Origin: Eggerthella timonensis
GTDB taxonomy: Bacteria > Actinomycetota > Coriobacteriia > Coriobacteriales > Eggerthellaceae
Length of the DNA: 64,000 bases
Assembly (NCBI RefSeq): GCF_900184265.1
Contig: NZ_FXXA01000002.1
Span: forward strand, 1,846,539-1,910,538
Direction of reading: 5' to 3'
Both the position numbers and the translations under genes were made by a program. Of this stretch, positions 1 to 8,300 are shown one piece after another (within the stretch, counting starts at the first letter, position 1; each line of letters opens with the position of its first letter). The notes under the pieces were generated by a model. It did not search any database and was not told where the DNA came from. It saw only the letters and a list, made by a program, of their open reading frames with translations.

Positions 1-2
1 CT

Positions 3-74
3 GCCGGCAGCGGCGGGCGCGGCACCCTCGGCCGGCAGCGGCGGGCGCGGGGCCCTCGGCCGGCAGCGGCGGCC
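3..74. repeat. GC-rich tandem repeat, 28-bp unit, about 2.6 copies
   Basis: Units start at 3, 31 and 59, each beginning GCCGGCAGCGGCGG; the first two differ only near their 3' ends and the third is partial. A perfect 6-bp stem (CGGCCA/TGGCCG, 74-89) follows and lies just past the stop of the minus-strand repair operon, so it could help end that transcript, although it has no U-run. No convincing reading frame is visible across the repeat; it may be the tail of a gene outside the window. Confidence 0.6.
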
Positions 75-106
75 GGCCATCGCTGGCCGACGGGCGAGGC
101 GCGGGG

Positions 107-952
107 CTATCGCGGGGAGATCTCGGTGCCGGGGAGGTCTTCCTGCATCTCGGTGAGGTTCTTCCAGAAGCGCTTGGGCATGAACTGACGGCGCAGCTCG
201 GGATTGTAGCGAGCCTCCACGGCGACGGTGTCGTAGAAGCGCTTCCAAGCCTGCTGCATGAGCCGCTCTTCGGACGCGCGATCGGGAAGGTCGACGTGCT
301 GCGCCTCCACGAGGTACCAGTCGGAGCCCCCGTACACGCCGGCGACGTTGTGCGCCTCGTCGAAGATGATGAACGGCTGCGTGTTGAAGCGCCCGCTGAA
401 CCAGTTCATGAGCAGGGGGATGACCGAGGCCGCAGGGTTGCAGCGCGCGAACCAGACGCCGTTCTCCAGGTGTTCGAAGCGGAGGAACTGCAGCATCCGG
501 TGGCGCTCGTTCAGGACGGAGCGCTCGAGGCGATGGAGCGGCTGGACGGCGGGGTGCGCGAGGTCGTTCAGCACGTTGCGGCGCGTCCGCCCTCCGCGGC
601 TCTGCGCCATGGCGTAGCGGATGAAACGGTAGACGATGGTGCCGGCGTCGGGGTGGTCGCTGAGCGAGGCGTGCTTGACGGCGTCGTAGGCCGCGTCGCC
701 GCAGCGGCGCCTCAGTCCGCGCCGAACGCGCACGGCGTGCTGCTCGTTCGTCTCGATGACGCGCACGGTCTGCCCGAGGCGCGGCTGCAGCACGTCCGCG
801 GAGGCGACGTCCTGCGGGTCCTCGCGGCGCGCGTACGCTTCGAACACGGCCGACAGCAGCCCCTCGAGCGTGCCGTCGTGGCAGTACGCCACGTCGGCGA
901 GGGGCTCTTCCGCGGCGACGGGGGCATCGTCGGGCCGAGGCGAGCCTTTCAT
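107..952 (-). CDS. TIGR03915-type putative DNA repair/metabolism protein
   Basis: This 281-aa protein matches by recall the TIGR03915 family, the usual genomic partner of the radical SAM protein encoded just upstream (TIGR03916 type). The family is linked to DNA modification or repair, but its reaction is not established. Recognisable features are an early FEAYARREDP segment, an RGLRRRCGD basic stretch, and a C-terminal MPKRFWKNLTEM block of the DUF4130 type. The ATG at 952 overlaps the upstream stop (TGA at 949-951) by 4 bp in an ATGA arrangement, so translational coupling is likely. In some relatives this module is fused to a uracil-DNA-glycosylase domain; no such fusion is seen here. Expression should follow the SOS-type promoter at 2440-2468. 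Confidence 0.85.
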   Translation of the reverse strand: MKGSPRPDDAPVAAEEPLADVAYCHDGTLEGLLSAVFEAYARREDPQDVASADVLQPRLGQTVRVIETNEQHAVRVRRGLRRRCGDAAYDAVKHASLSDHPDAGTIVYRFIRYAMAQSRGGRTRRNVLNDLAHPAVQPLHRLERSVLNERHRMLQFLRFEHLENGVWFARCNPAASVIPLLMNWFSGRFNTQPFIIFDEAHNVAGVYGGSDWYLVEAQHVDLPDRASEERLMQQAWKRFYDTVAVEARYNPELRRQFMPKRFWKNLTEMQEDLPGTEISPR

Positions 953-2391
953 GCGCACACTGCTTCCGGCATTTCGAGGGCGCGCTGCCACCCGTAGACC
1001 CCGTCGGCCGCCGTCGGGGCGGCGGGGGCGAGCTCGCGCGCGGGCGCGCCCCCGGCGATGCGCGCCTTCTCGGGCGTCTCGACGCTCTCGAACAGGCTCA
1101 TCTGCCCCGGCGTGGTCTTGTCGGCGCGGCGGCCGTGGTTGCCGCCCTTGATGGGCGCTGCCAGCTGCGCGCGCAGCCCCTCGCGGGAGAAGTCGACTCC
1201 CTGGCCCGCGTAGCCCCCGCTGCACGTGATGAAGAAGCGGGCGCGCTTGTAGGCGATGCCGAGCTTGCGCAGCTCCGGCTCGCGAAGGCTGGTCGTGCGC
1301 CGCGCCCGCACGATGAGGTTCGCCCCGCGCACGCCGATGCCGGGCACGCGCAGCAGCGCCTCGAGCGGGGCCGTGTTCACCTCCACCGGGAAGAAGTCGA
1401 GGTGGTTGATGGCCCAGTTCGCCTTCGGGTCGAGGTCGGGATCGAGGAACGGGTTGTCCTCGTCGATGATCTCGGTCACGTCGAAGCGGTAGAAGCGCAG
1501 CAGCCAGTCCGCCTGGTAGAGCCGGTGCTCGCGGTTGAGCTGGATGGCGTCGGTGCCGGGCAGGCGCTTGTCGTCGTTCACGGGGGTGTAGGCGCTGAAG
1601 AACACGCGCTTGAGCGACAGCGTACGGTACAGCGCGGCCGATAGGTTGAGGATCTGGAAGTCGCTCTCGGGGGAGGCGCCGACGATCATCTGCGTGGACT
1701 GGCCGGCGGGCACGAAGGCGCGCTCCTTCTTCTTGGGGCGGATCTGCTTCATGTAGGTGGTCTGCTTGCGCACGAGCGCCCGGGTGTCCTTGTCCACGGC
1801 GATGTTGTCGCGGATCTGGCGCATGGGCGCGATGATGCGCTGCTTGTCCTTCTCGGGCGCGAGCAGCTGCAGGCTCTTCTGGGAGGGCAGCTCCATGTTC
1901 ACGCTCATGCGATCGGCCAGGTGCCCCAGCTGCTGCACGAGCTCGGGCGAGGTGCCGGGCACCGCCTTCGCGTGGATGTAGCCGCGGAAGCCGTGCTCCT
2001 CGCGCAGGATGGCGAGCGTCTGGATCATGAGCTCGGTGGTGTAGTCGGGGTTGCGGATGACGCCCGAGCTGAGGAACAGGCCCTCGATGTAGTTGCGGCG
2101 GTAGAACGCGATGGTGAGGTCGGCCAGCTCGCGCGGCTTGAACGCGGCGCGCGGCACCTCGTTCGACACGCGGTTCACGCAGTAGGCGCAATCGTACACG
2201 CAGACGTTCGTCATGAGCACCTTGAGCAGCGTGATGCAGCGCCCGTCGGCCGCGAAGCTGTGGCAGCATCCGGCGGCCAGCGTGTTGCCCAGCTTGCCCT
2301 TTTGCGCGTCGCGGTCGATGCCCGACGACGTGCACGCCACGTCGTATTTCGCGGCATCGGCGAGGATTTCGAGCTTGCCAACCAAGTCCAT
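949..2391 (-). CDS. Putative DNA modification/repair radical SAM protein (TIGR03916 type)
   Basis: This 480-aa cytoplasmic protein has a radical SAM iron-sulphur motif CVYDCAYC (Cys64, Cys68, Cys71, CX3CX2C spacing). Additional cysteines lie just upstream (C42, C43, C52), and a helix-hairpin-helix-like segment occurs around residues 340-365 (LLRVPGIGVRGANLIV), consistent with DNA binding. The architecture, and the coupled TIGR03915 partner immediately downstream, match the radical SAM/HhH family thought to act on DNA; the substrate is unknown. The start at 2391 (MDLVGKLEIL) is the first ATG giving the full family-like N terminus. It is the first gene of a two-gene operon whose promoter contains a LexA-like box, which supports a DNA-damage role. 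Confidence 0.88.
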   Translation of the reverse strand: MDLVGKLEILADAAKYDVACTSSGIDRDAQKGKLGNTLAAGCCHSFAADGRCITLLKVLMTNVCVYDCAYCVNRVSNEVPRAAFKPRELADLTIAFYRRNYIEGLFLSSGVIRNPDYTTELMIQTLAILREEHGFRGYIHAKAVPGTSPELVQQLGHLADRMSVNMELPSQKSLQLLAPEKDKQRIIAPMRQIRDNIAVDKDTRALVRKQTTYMKQIRPKKKERAFVPAGQSTQMIVGASPESDFQILNLSAALYRTLSLKRVFFSAYTPVNDDKRLPGTDAIQLNREHRLYQADWLLRFYRFDVTEIIDEDNPFLDPDLDPKANWAINHLDFFPVEVNTAPLEALLRVPGIGVRGANLIVRARRTTSLREPELRKLGIAYKRARFFITCSGGYAGQGVDFSREGLRAQLAAPIKGGNHGRRADKTTPGQMSLFESVETPEKARIAGGAPARELAPAAPTAADGVYGWQRALEMPEAVCA

Positions 2392-2439
2392 TCGTTCATC
2401 CGTTCGTCAGATCAAATGTTCGCGAGAATGTATGTTCGT

Positions 2440-2468
2440 ATACTACGCAAACGAGTGTTCGAAGTCAA
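2440..2468 (-). promoter_or_regulatory. SOS-type promoter with LexA-like box in the spacer
   Basis: Read on the minus strand, TTGACT (2468-2463) and TAGTAT (2445-2440) are separated by exactly 17 nt. The spacer contains CGAACACTCGTTTG (2461-2448), which fits the Gram-positive SOS box core GAAC-N4-GTTY. A LexA dimer there would block RNA polymerase. Two weaker boxes lie just downstream at 2426-2437 (GAATGTATGTTC) and 2410-2421 (GATCAAATGTTC), each one base from GAAC-N4-GTTC. Confidence 0.75.
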
Positions 2469-2619
2469 GGGGAAAGCGTGAGGGGTGTATGCGCGTTCGG
2501 GCTTCTTTCGCCCATCCCGCCGATTTCTGATAAGATGAATATATTCAACATTTGATCGATCGAGGCGCGAGGGCGGCGCGAGAGGCGCGCCGGTTGCGTC
2601 GGTGCGGGAAAGCGGGAGG

Positions 2620-4242
2620 ATGTCGGGTTTCGACGACGAGTCATTGTCTTTGGAGAGCCTGTTCGCGTTCGTGAACGGGCCGGCGGAGCATGTCGAGGAC
2701 GAAGCGCGTCGCGATCCGGCCGACGACGAGCCTCCTGCCGAACCTCAGGCTTCGACGGATGCTCCCATCGAGCCGCCGCTGGCCGCGCCGGAACGCGAGC
2801 CGGAGCCGGAGCCCCGACCTGAGCCGCAGCCTGCGCCCCGGCCGGAACCCCGGCCAGAGCCTCGGCCCGAATCTCAACCAATGCCCCAGCCTGCGCCTCA
2901 GCCCGCACCCGCGACCGCCGCGGAGATCCTGGAGCCGGAAGCGAAGCGCCGTGGAAGCGCGCCGGTTGCAGGCGGCGAGGATCTGCGCGTGCTCGAGATG
3001 ATCGCCAAGGCTCCGGCCGTGTTCGCGCTGCCGGTTGCGGCGGCCGAGCCGTCGGCGACGGATTCCGAAGGGCGCGAGCCGGCCGCGAGGCCAAGCTCGG
3101 CCGAGGCGGCCGCTCCGAGCGCCGATCGCGCGACCGCGGCGCCGCGCGGGAAGCATTCCTCCGGCCGCCAATCGTTCGAGCGGGCTTTTCGGGGGAAGCA
3201 CGCCTCGGTCGACGAAGGCGCGGCTGCGATCTCCGAAGGCGCGGCGGAAACGGCGGAGCGTCCCGTCGCGAAGCCGAAGGACGAGTGCGGCGCGTTCGAG
3301 GAGCCGTGCGAGACGGCTCTCGAGAAGGGGAGGACGGTTCCGACGCTTCTCGAGGCGTTGGCCGGAATCCAGGACGATCCGGGCGAGGTTCGCGCCCTGA
3401 TAGACGAGCGGTTGGAGCAGCTCATCCAGCAGCGCTTGGACGAGGTGCGCGAAGGGGCCGGAGCGCGCGCGTCCGCCGACGAGGAGCCCGGGGAGCCGCA
3501 GGCGGCTTCGCCGGAGCGCGCGCCTGAGCCGGCTGAGCAGCGACGCCCCGAGCCCGTGGAGCGCAAGGCTGAGGCGAAGGCGGAAGCGAAGGCTGAAGCG
3601 GGGTCCCGGAAAACCGAAGAGCCGAAGGTCGAGGCGGTGTCGAGCGTGATGTTCGACGAGCCTCCCACCAGCCTCGAAGAGGGCATGAGGGAGGCCGAGG
3701 CGCTTCATCGGCGCGGGTTCGCGCGCAAGGCGGGCTTGATCGTCGCATCGGGCGCACTCGTCCTGGGTCTGATCGCGTTCGCGGCGTTCCAGCTGCCTCG
3801 GTTGGACGGCGGGGAGCGGGAGGCGAGCGATGACCCTCCGGCTGCCGAGACGGCACCCGAGCGGATCGATGCGCCCGAGGGCGAGGCGGAGAAAGCGAAG
3901 CCGGTCGAGAAGGAGAAAGACCTGTCGGGTTCCGTCACGTACCGCTACATGACGGCCGGTCCCGACGGGGAAGAGCGGCAGACCACGGAGACCGTGCAGT
4001 TCGACGCCGGGGGGTTGTGCGAAACGTCGACGCTCGAGGTGCAGCTTGCCGACGGTGAGGCGGTGGAGGCTTTCCTCGCCGAGTTGGAGCGCGACTTCGG
4101 ATCGGGCTGCAAGGAGAGCGAGGCGCAGGGAGCGAACGCGCGCGCCGTCATCGACGTGTCGGCGAACAAGCTCGACCGCGAAGGATACGAGGACGCTCTG
4201 CGCGTGAGCGTGCAGGATTTGACGATCGTCAAGAAATCTTAG
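2620..4242 (+). CDS. Pro/Glu-rich single-pass membrane protein of unknown function
   Basis: The 540-aa product has a long acidic, disordered N-terminal half with PEPEP/PQPAPRPEP-like low complexity (about residues 35-105) and an AEAKAEAKAEA stretch near residue 330. One hydrophobic segment spans about residues 372-393 (GLIVASGALVLGLIAFAAFQL), followed by an extracytoplasmic C-terminal domain of about 105 residues (from about 434) with two cysteines that could form a disulphide. There is no signal peptide, so the disordered half is predicted to be cytoplasmic. The ATG at 2620 abuts GGGAGG; a GTG at 2602 is an alternative start. The 3' end overlaps the convergent regulator gene by 14 bp. I do not recognise a family. 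Confidence 0.8.
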   Translation: MSGFDDESLSLESLFAFVNGPAEHVEDEARRDPADDEPPAEPQASTDAPIEPPLAAPEREPEPEPRPEPQPAPRPEPRPEPRPESQPMPQPAPQPAPATAAEILEPEAKRRGSAPVAGGEDLRVLEMIAKAPAVFALPVAAAEPSATDSEGREPAARPSSAEAAAPSADRATAAPRGKHSSGRQSFERAFRGKHASVDEGAAAISEGAAETAERPVAKPKDECGAFEEPCETALEKGRTVPTLLEALAGIQDDPGEVRALIDERLEQLIQQRLDEVREGAGARASADEEPGEPQAASPERAPEPAEQRRPEPVERKAEAKAEAKAEAGSRKTEEPKVEAVSSVMFDEPPTSLEEGMREAEALHRRGFARKAGLIVASGALVLGLIAFAAFQLPRLDGGEREASDDPPAAETAPERIDAPEGEAEKAKPVEKEKDLSGSVTYRYMTAGPDGEERQTTETVQFDAGGLCETSTLEVQLADGEAVEAFLAELERDFGSGCKESEAQGANARAVIDVSANKLDREGYEDALRVSVQDLTIVKKS

Positions 4243-4570
4243 CGGCCGGCTGCTGCATGGCGGCGGCAAGCCCCTTCACGGCGTCGAGTAGAAACGCCTT
4301 GCGCGCCTCGTCGAGCTGTTCGTAGAGTCGGTTGATCTCGTTTTGGCGTTCGTCTGCGAAACGGTTCTCGGGCCATGTTCGGCCTGCTAGTTCGTCGATG
4401 GAGCAATCGAGGACATCGGCGATGCGGCGGGCCTCGTTGAGCGACAGCCCCACTTCTTCACGCTCCCATGAAGCATAGGTGCGAGGGTTTGCGCCAAGGA
4501 CGTGAGCGAGGTCGGCTTGCGTGTCGTACCCTGCTTGTTTGCGGAGACTCTTCAGTTGCAGGTTGTGCAT
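4229..4570 (-). CDS. Small XRE-type helix-turn-helix regulator
   Basis: The start at 4570 gives 113 aa beginning MHNLQLKSLRKQ. AAAGGG sits about 4 nt upstream; an in-frame ATG at 4594 would add MKNDRKGI. Residues about 5-60 form an HTH_3/Cro-C1 domain: QADLAHVLGANPRTYASWE is the helix-turn-helix and LSLNEARRIADVLDCSIDEL the stabilising helices. The C-terminal half (NEINRLYEQLDEARKAFLLDAV) is helical and resembles the tail of small SOS- or plasmid-type XRE regulators. It is divergent from the 112-aa gene at 4717, with AT-rich DNA between them that could hold its operator. Its target is unknown. Confidence 0.82.
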   Translation of the reverse strand: MHNLQLKSLRKQAGYDTQADLAHVLGANPRTYASWEREEVGLSLNEARRIADVLDCSIDELAGRTWPENRFADERQNEINRLYEQLDEARKAFLLDAVKGLAAAMQQPAAKIS

Positions 4571-4642
4571 GATGCCCTTTCTGTCGTTCTTCATGGTACA
4601 GAAAGAATGAGTGCATCGCAAATATATACATTCATCCTGAGC

Positions 4643-4679
4643 TTGAAGGTACATAAATGCTGTGATAATGTGATATAAG
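4643..4679 (+). promoter_or_regulatory. Possible promoter in AT-rich divergent intergenic region
   Basis: The 4600-4700 stretch is markedly AT-rich. On the plus strand TTGAAG (4643-4648) is followed by GATAAT (4664-4669, spacer 15) and an overlapping ATATAAG (4673-4679). GTACAT occurs on both sides (4649-4654 and 4679-4684), a possible operator for the divergent XRE regulator. The spacing is not ideal, so this is tentative. Confidence 0.3.
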
Positions 4680-4716
4680 TACATGTATATTGTAAGTTTT
4701 GGCAAGGGGATGTGGT

Positions 4717-5055
4717 ATGGGGATACGGCGGAGAGCGCGTGAGGCCGCCTGCACGGATTTGCTGTTGGCAATGAAGCATGCTCTGTCGACGCTCGATCAG
4801 CTGCGGGCGGGCGCCGCGAGCATCGAAGGGGCTCTCGACGACTACCAACGGGCTTTGGACGAGGTGAGGACGCGCAACGAGCACGTGTGGCACGGGCGCA
4901 GGATCGTGGGGGATCTGTCGGAAGACGACTGGATGACGTGGGATTGCTGCCAAGGGCGCATCGATGCGACGGTGGAGGCGTGTCGGAGCTTGGGGTATCT
5001 CGCCTGGTGCGACGAGAACGGGTCGTGGCACGTGGAGTTCGATCGCGGCCGGTGA
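4717..5055 (+). CDS. Hypothetical 112-aa protein
   Basis: The start at 4717 (MGIRRRAREAAC) is chosen because AAGGGGA (4704-4710) lies 6 nt upstream. The product is soluble and probably helical over residues 10-60 (LLLAMKHALSTLDQLRAGAASIEGALDDYQ). Its C-terminal half is rich in tryptophan and cysteine (EDDWMTWDCCQGR, LAWCDENGSWHVEF). There is no signal peptide or membrane segment. It is divergently transcribed from the XRE regulator, a layout typical of a regulator controlling its neighbour. I do not recognise a family and assign no function. Confidence 0.65.
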   Translation: MGIRRRAREAACTDLLLAMKHALSTLDQLRAGAASIEGALDDYQRALDEVRTRNEHVWHGRRIVGDLSEDDWMTWDCCQGRIDATVEACRSLGYLAWCDENGSWHVEFDRGR

Positions 5056-5070
5056 TCGCTCAGCCTCTGT

Positions 5071-5239
5071 TGTGAAGAATATGTGGACTATATTCCGCAT
5101 TGTCGACCGGTGGGATCGCGGGGATTGACGGCTTCCCATCTGCGGAGACGGGGTTGCTCGCGCTCGGCCGCGGACGCCGCGCTGTGCGACCGAACGCTTG
5201 GCGTGCGGGTCTTGCATGCTATCATGTCGAATATATGCC
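5071..5239 (+). promoter_or_regulatory. Shared-type promoter region of surface gene A
   Basis: Order of elements: direct-repeat motif TGTGAAGAATATGTGGAC (5071-5088); AT-core palindrome GGACTATATTCC (5085-5096); -35 TTGGCG (5198-5203); 16-nt spacer ending TGC; -10 TATCAT (5220-5225); second AT-core site CGAATATATGCC (5228-5239) at the expected transcription start. The same layout precedes genes B-F. A is the most divergent copy, with a weaker -35 and no CCTGCG after the first palindrome. Confidence 0.7.
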
Positions 5240-5303
5240 GCATATCGGCATGCAACGGGAACCTGGCAGCGATGCCGGGAAGCAAGAAAAAGGGGCAGTT
5301 ACT
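5240..5303 (+). promoter_or_regulatory. Leader of gene A with CGGGAA motifs
   Basis: The short untranslated leader carries CGGGAA at 5256-5261 and at 5276-5281. The second is flanked by TGC/GCA, and GGCAT (5247-5251)/ATGCC (5272-5276) can enclose the region. AAAGGGGCAG, the shared ribosome-binding region, ends 6 nt before the ATG at 5304. It is the weakest member of the six-gene leader family. Confidence 0.5.
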
Positions 5304-8300
5304 ATGGGAAGCCGATCTCAGATGATCGGCAGGTCGGCCTGCGCGGCCGTCCTGTCGTGCGTCCTCGTGCTCGGTCCGGCGCTTGATGGCGCGCGGGCAT
5401 GGGCCGTTGATACCGCAACTGCGGAAACCTCCGGGGGGGGGGGGGTCACAGCTAGATAGCGCCGCCGCAGGCGGCGAAGGGGAGCCGGAGGGCTCCCAAC
5501 GCAGCGAAATCGTCGAGCTGTCGGAGGCGTCCGAGGGGGCTTCCGGCCGCGAAACCGCCCCTGCCGCTCCCGGCAATGTAGGGCAGGCGACCGCCGAAGC
5601 CCCGCTGTCCCACGACGAGCCCCGACCCGTTGCCGGTGAGGTTCGCGTCGACGGCTTCGTTTACTCCGTCAACCCCGACGGCGCGTCCGTTGCACTCGTC
5701 GGTTGGTACGGCGATGCCCCTACGGGCGACGTGTCCGTTCCCGCCCGCATAGCGGTCGGCGAAACTTCCTTCGCCGTCGTCGCGCTGGGCGATTCCTCGG
5801 GAGAGGGCCTGTTCGCGGATGCTCCCGTCGCGTCCCTCTCGATACCTGCGCTCGTCGATGCCGTAGCCGACGGCGCGCTTTCCGGATGCCCCACGCTTTC
5901 CCGGGTGTCCGTCTCCTCCGAAAATCAAACCTACGCGTCCTTCGACGGCATGCTGTTCTCGAAGGACCTCTCCGACCTCCTGCTCGTTCCCGAGGGCAAG
6001 GAGGGCGTTGCCCGCATCCCCGACCCGGCGACCTCTGTCCCGGCCGGAGCGTTTTCCCGAGCGCCCGGCCTCTGCGAAGCCGTGGTCGGGGAGGGCAGCG
6101 CCGCATTCTCCTCGCGGGACGGTTTGCTGTACACGAAAGACATGAATACCCTGGTCGCGTGCCCGCCGGGCGCGGGCGGTGCCGTGGTGCTGCCGGAAGG
6201 CGTGGAGTCGATCGCATCCGGCGCGTTCGCCGGGTGCGCGCTGACGTCCATCACCGCGCTCGGCTTCGTGCGCGACATCGCGGCCGACGCGTTCGACGCG
6301 GAGGCGCGCGCCGGCTCCGTCGTGGCGCTGCCCGCCGGCGAGGACTACGAAGCCCGCAGGGCCGTGTGGAAGGCGGCCGGGTTCTCGAGCTTCAAGGAGC
6401 CTGCGAAGCCGGGCGACGTCGCCGTCCCCGAGCCGTCCGAGCCCGAGGCCCCGCAGGCCTCCGGCCTCGCCTACGAGGTGCTGGTCGACTACACGCTGGC
6501 CGTCTCCTGGCAGGGCGCCGAGGGGCCGGAAGGCGCCCTCGAGATCCCGGCAGCCGCCGAGGTGGGCGGCGTGTCCTACCGCGTGAGCGCGATCGCGGAC
6601 GCCGCGTTCGCAGGACGAACCGGATTGACCGGCGTTACGCTCCCCGCGAGCGTGACCGCCGTCGGCGAGCGAGCCTTCGAGGCGACCGGCATCACGGAAG
6701 CCTGGCTCCCTGCCTCCGTCGCGTCGGTGGGCGAGCGCGCATTCGCGGCGTGCCCTTCGCTCGAGCGCGTCGTCGCCCTCGGCTCGCCATGGGTCGCCGA
6801 CAGCGCGCTCGCCGAGTGCTCCGGCGTGAGCGTCTACGCCCCGTCGGGATCGGCGGACTCCTGGAACGTCGGCCTACCGGCCGCGGGCAACCACCTCATG
6901 CCCTACGGCGTCTCGCTCCCCGAAGAGCCCCTCGCCCTCGAAGTCGGCAAGTCCGCGAGCATCCTCGAAGGCGGCCAGCTCAGCGCTCCCGAGCCGATAG
7001 AGGCCTCCTACTCCTACGCCGCGAAGCCCCTCTCCGTCGACGCCGACGGCACGGCGACCGGCAAGGCCGAAGGCTCCTCCGAGGTCGCCGTAACGCTGTC
7101 CCTCGACGGCGTCGAGCTCGCCCGCGCCACCCGCACGGTCGAGGTTGCGGCAGCACCAACTGAGCTGGCGGGGCCGATCAAGCGGGAGTCGTTCTCTGCT
7201 GAACGCATCAAGCCCATGTCGTTCACTGCGCTCCCTGAAGACTTGCTTGGAACTTTGGAAGGGCCTGCGACCTCGCGTGCGGCGGGAGACACGTTCGTTG
7301 CCACCGTCCCCGGAGGTCAGCAGCTGCTGTGCACGATCGAAAGCGGGGGCGACACCGTTGCGATTGCTGAAGCGTCTAACAAAATCGCCGGCGATCTGGT
7401 CATCCCCGAAACAATCACTGATGCCTCCACGGGCAAGTCCTATATCGTGCGTTCGTTCAGCTCGTTCTGCTTCTCCAAGTGCTTCAATCTGACGAGCATT
7501 CATTTTCCTTCGACGTTAGTAGAATTCAAAGATGACTATACCCTGGTAGACGGCTTGAAGATGACCTCCATCACCGTTGATGCAGCCAACCCCCGCTTCT
7601 CTTCAAGCGATGGAATCCTGCTTAGCAAGGACGGAAGCGAGATCGTACGGTATCCTCCTGCCAAGCCGGGCGCTTCGTATCGTATTCCCGACAAGGTTGC
7701 GAGCGTCGTTTCTACGGCTTTTCGAAGCCCGCGATTTTTGGAGAAGCTTTCCGTCGGGCCATCCACGACTCGCTTGGCATCTCCTGTCGTATCGCTGTCG
7801 ATCTCATTCAAGGAATTCGAGGTGGACGCGGGCAATCCGGCTTACGTCTCACAAGATGGCGTACTGTTCTCCAGGGACATGAAGACGTTCGTTCGCTATC
7901 CTGAACGCAGGACGAAGGGTTCCTATGTCGTTCCGGATGGAATCGTGAACGTTTCGGATCTGGCGTTCTACTCGTGCGAGTTAACATCGGTTTCACTGCC
8001 CGAGGGAGTTCGCGACATCAAAAACGGTACGTTCAGGTTGTGCCAGATGCTCGAATCTGTGGTGATTCCCTCTACGGTGGAACGTTTCGGTGCCGACTCG
8101 TTTCTGGGCTGCGTTGAGCTCGATGAGATGCTGCTTCTTCAAGAGGATGGGGCGACGCTGTCGATCGACGGATCGGAGACGTTCCAGAACGTGTCCGACA
8201 GCGTTCGGTTTTACGCGAGGCAAGGCTCGGTCTTTTCGGGATCTGCCGCCGATTTCGTGAACGCTCGTCTTACCCGTCTGTCCATGCCGGCCGTCACGCC

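Noticed and set aside
107-2335. A single 742-codon minus-strand frame
   Set aside because: The part above 952 is an out-of-frame reading of the radical SAM gene (Arg/His-rich). Only the portion from ATG 952 down encodes the real TIGR03915-type protein.
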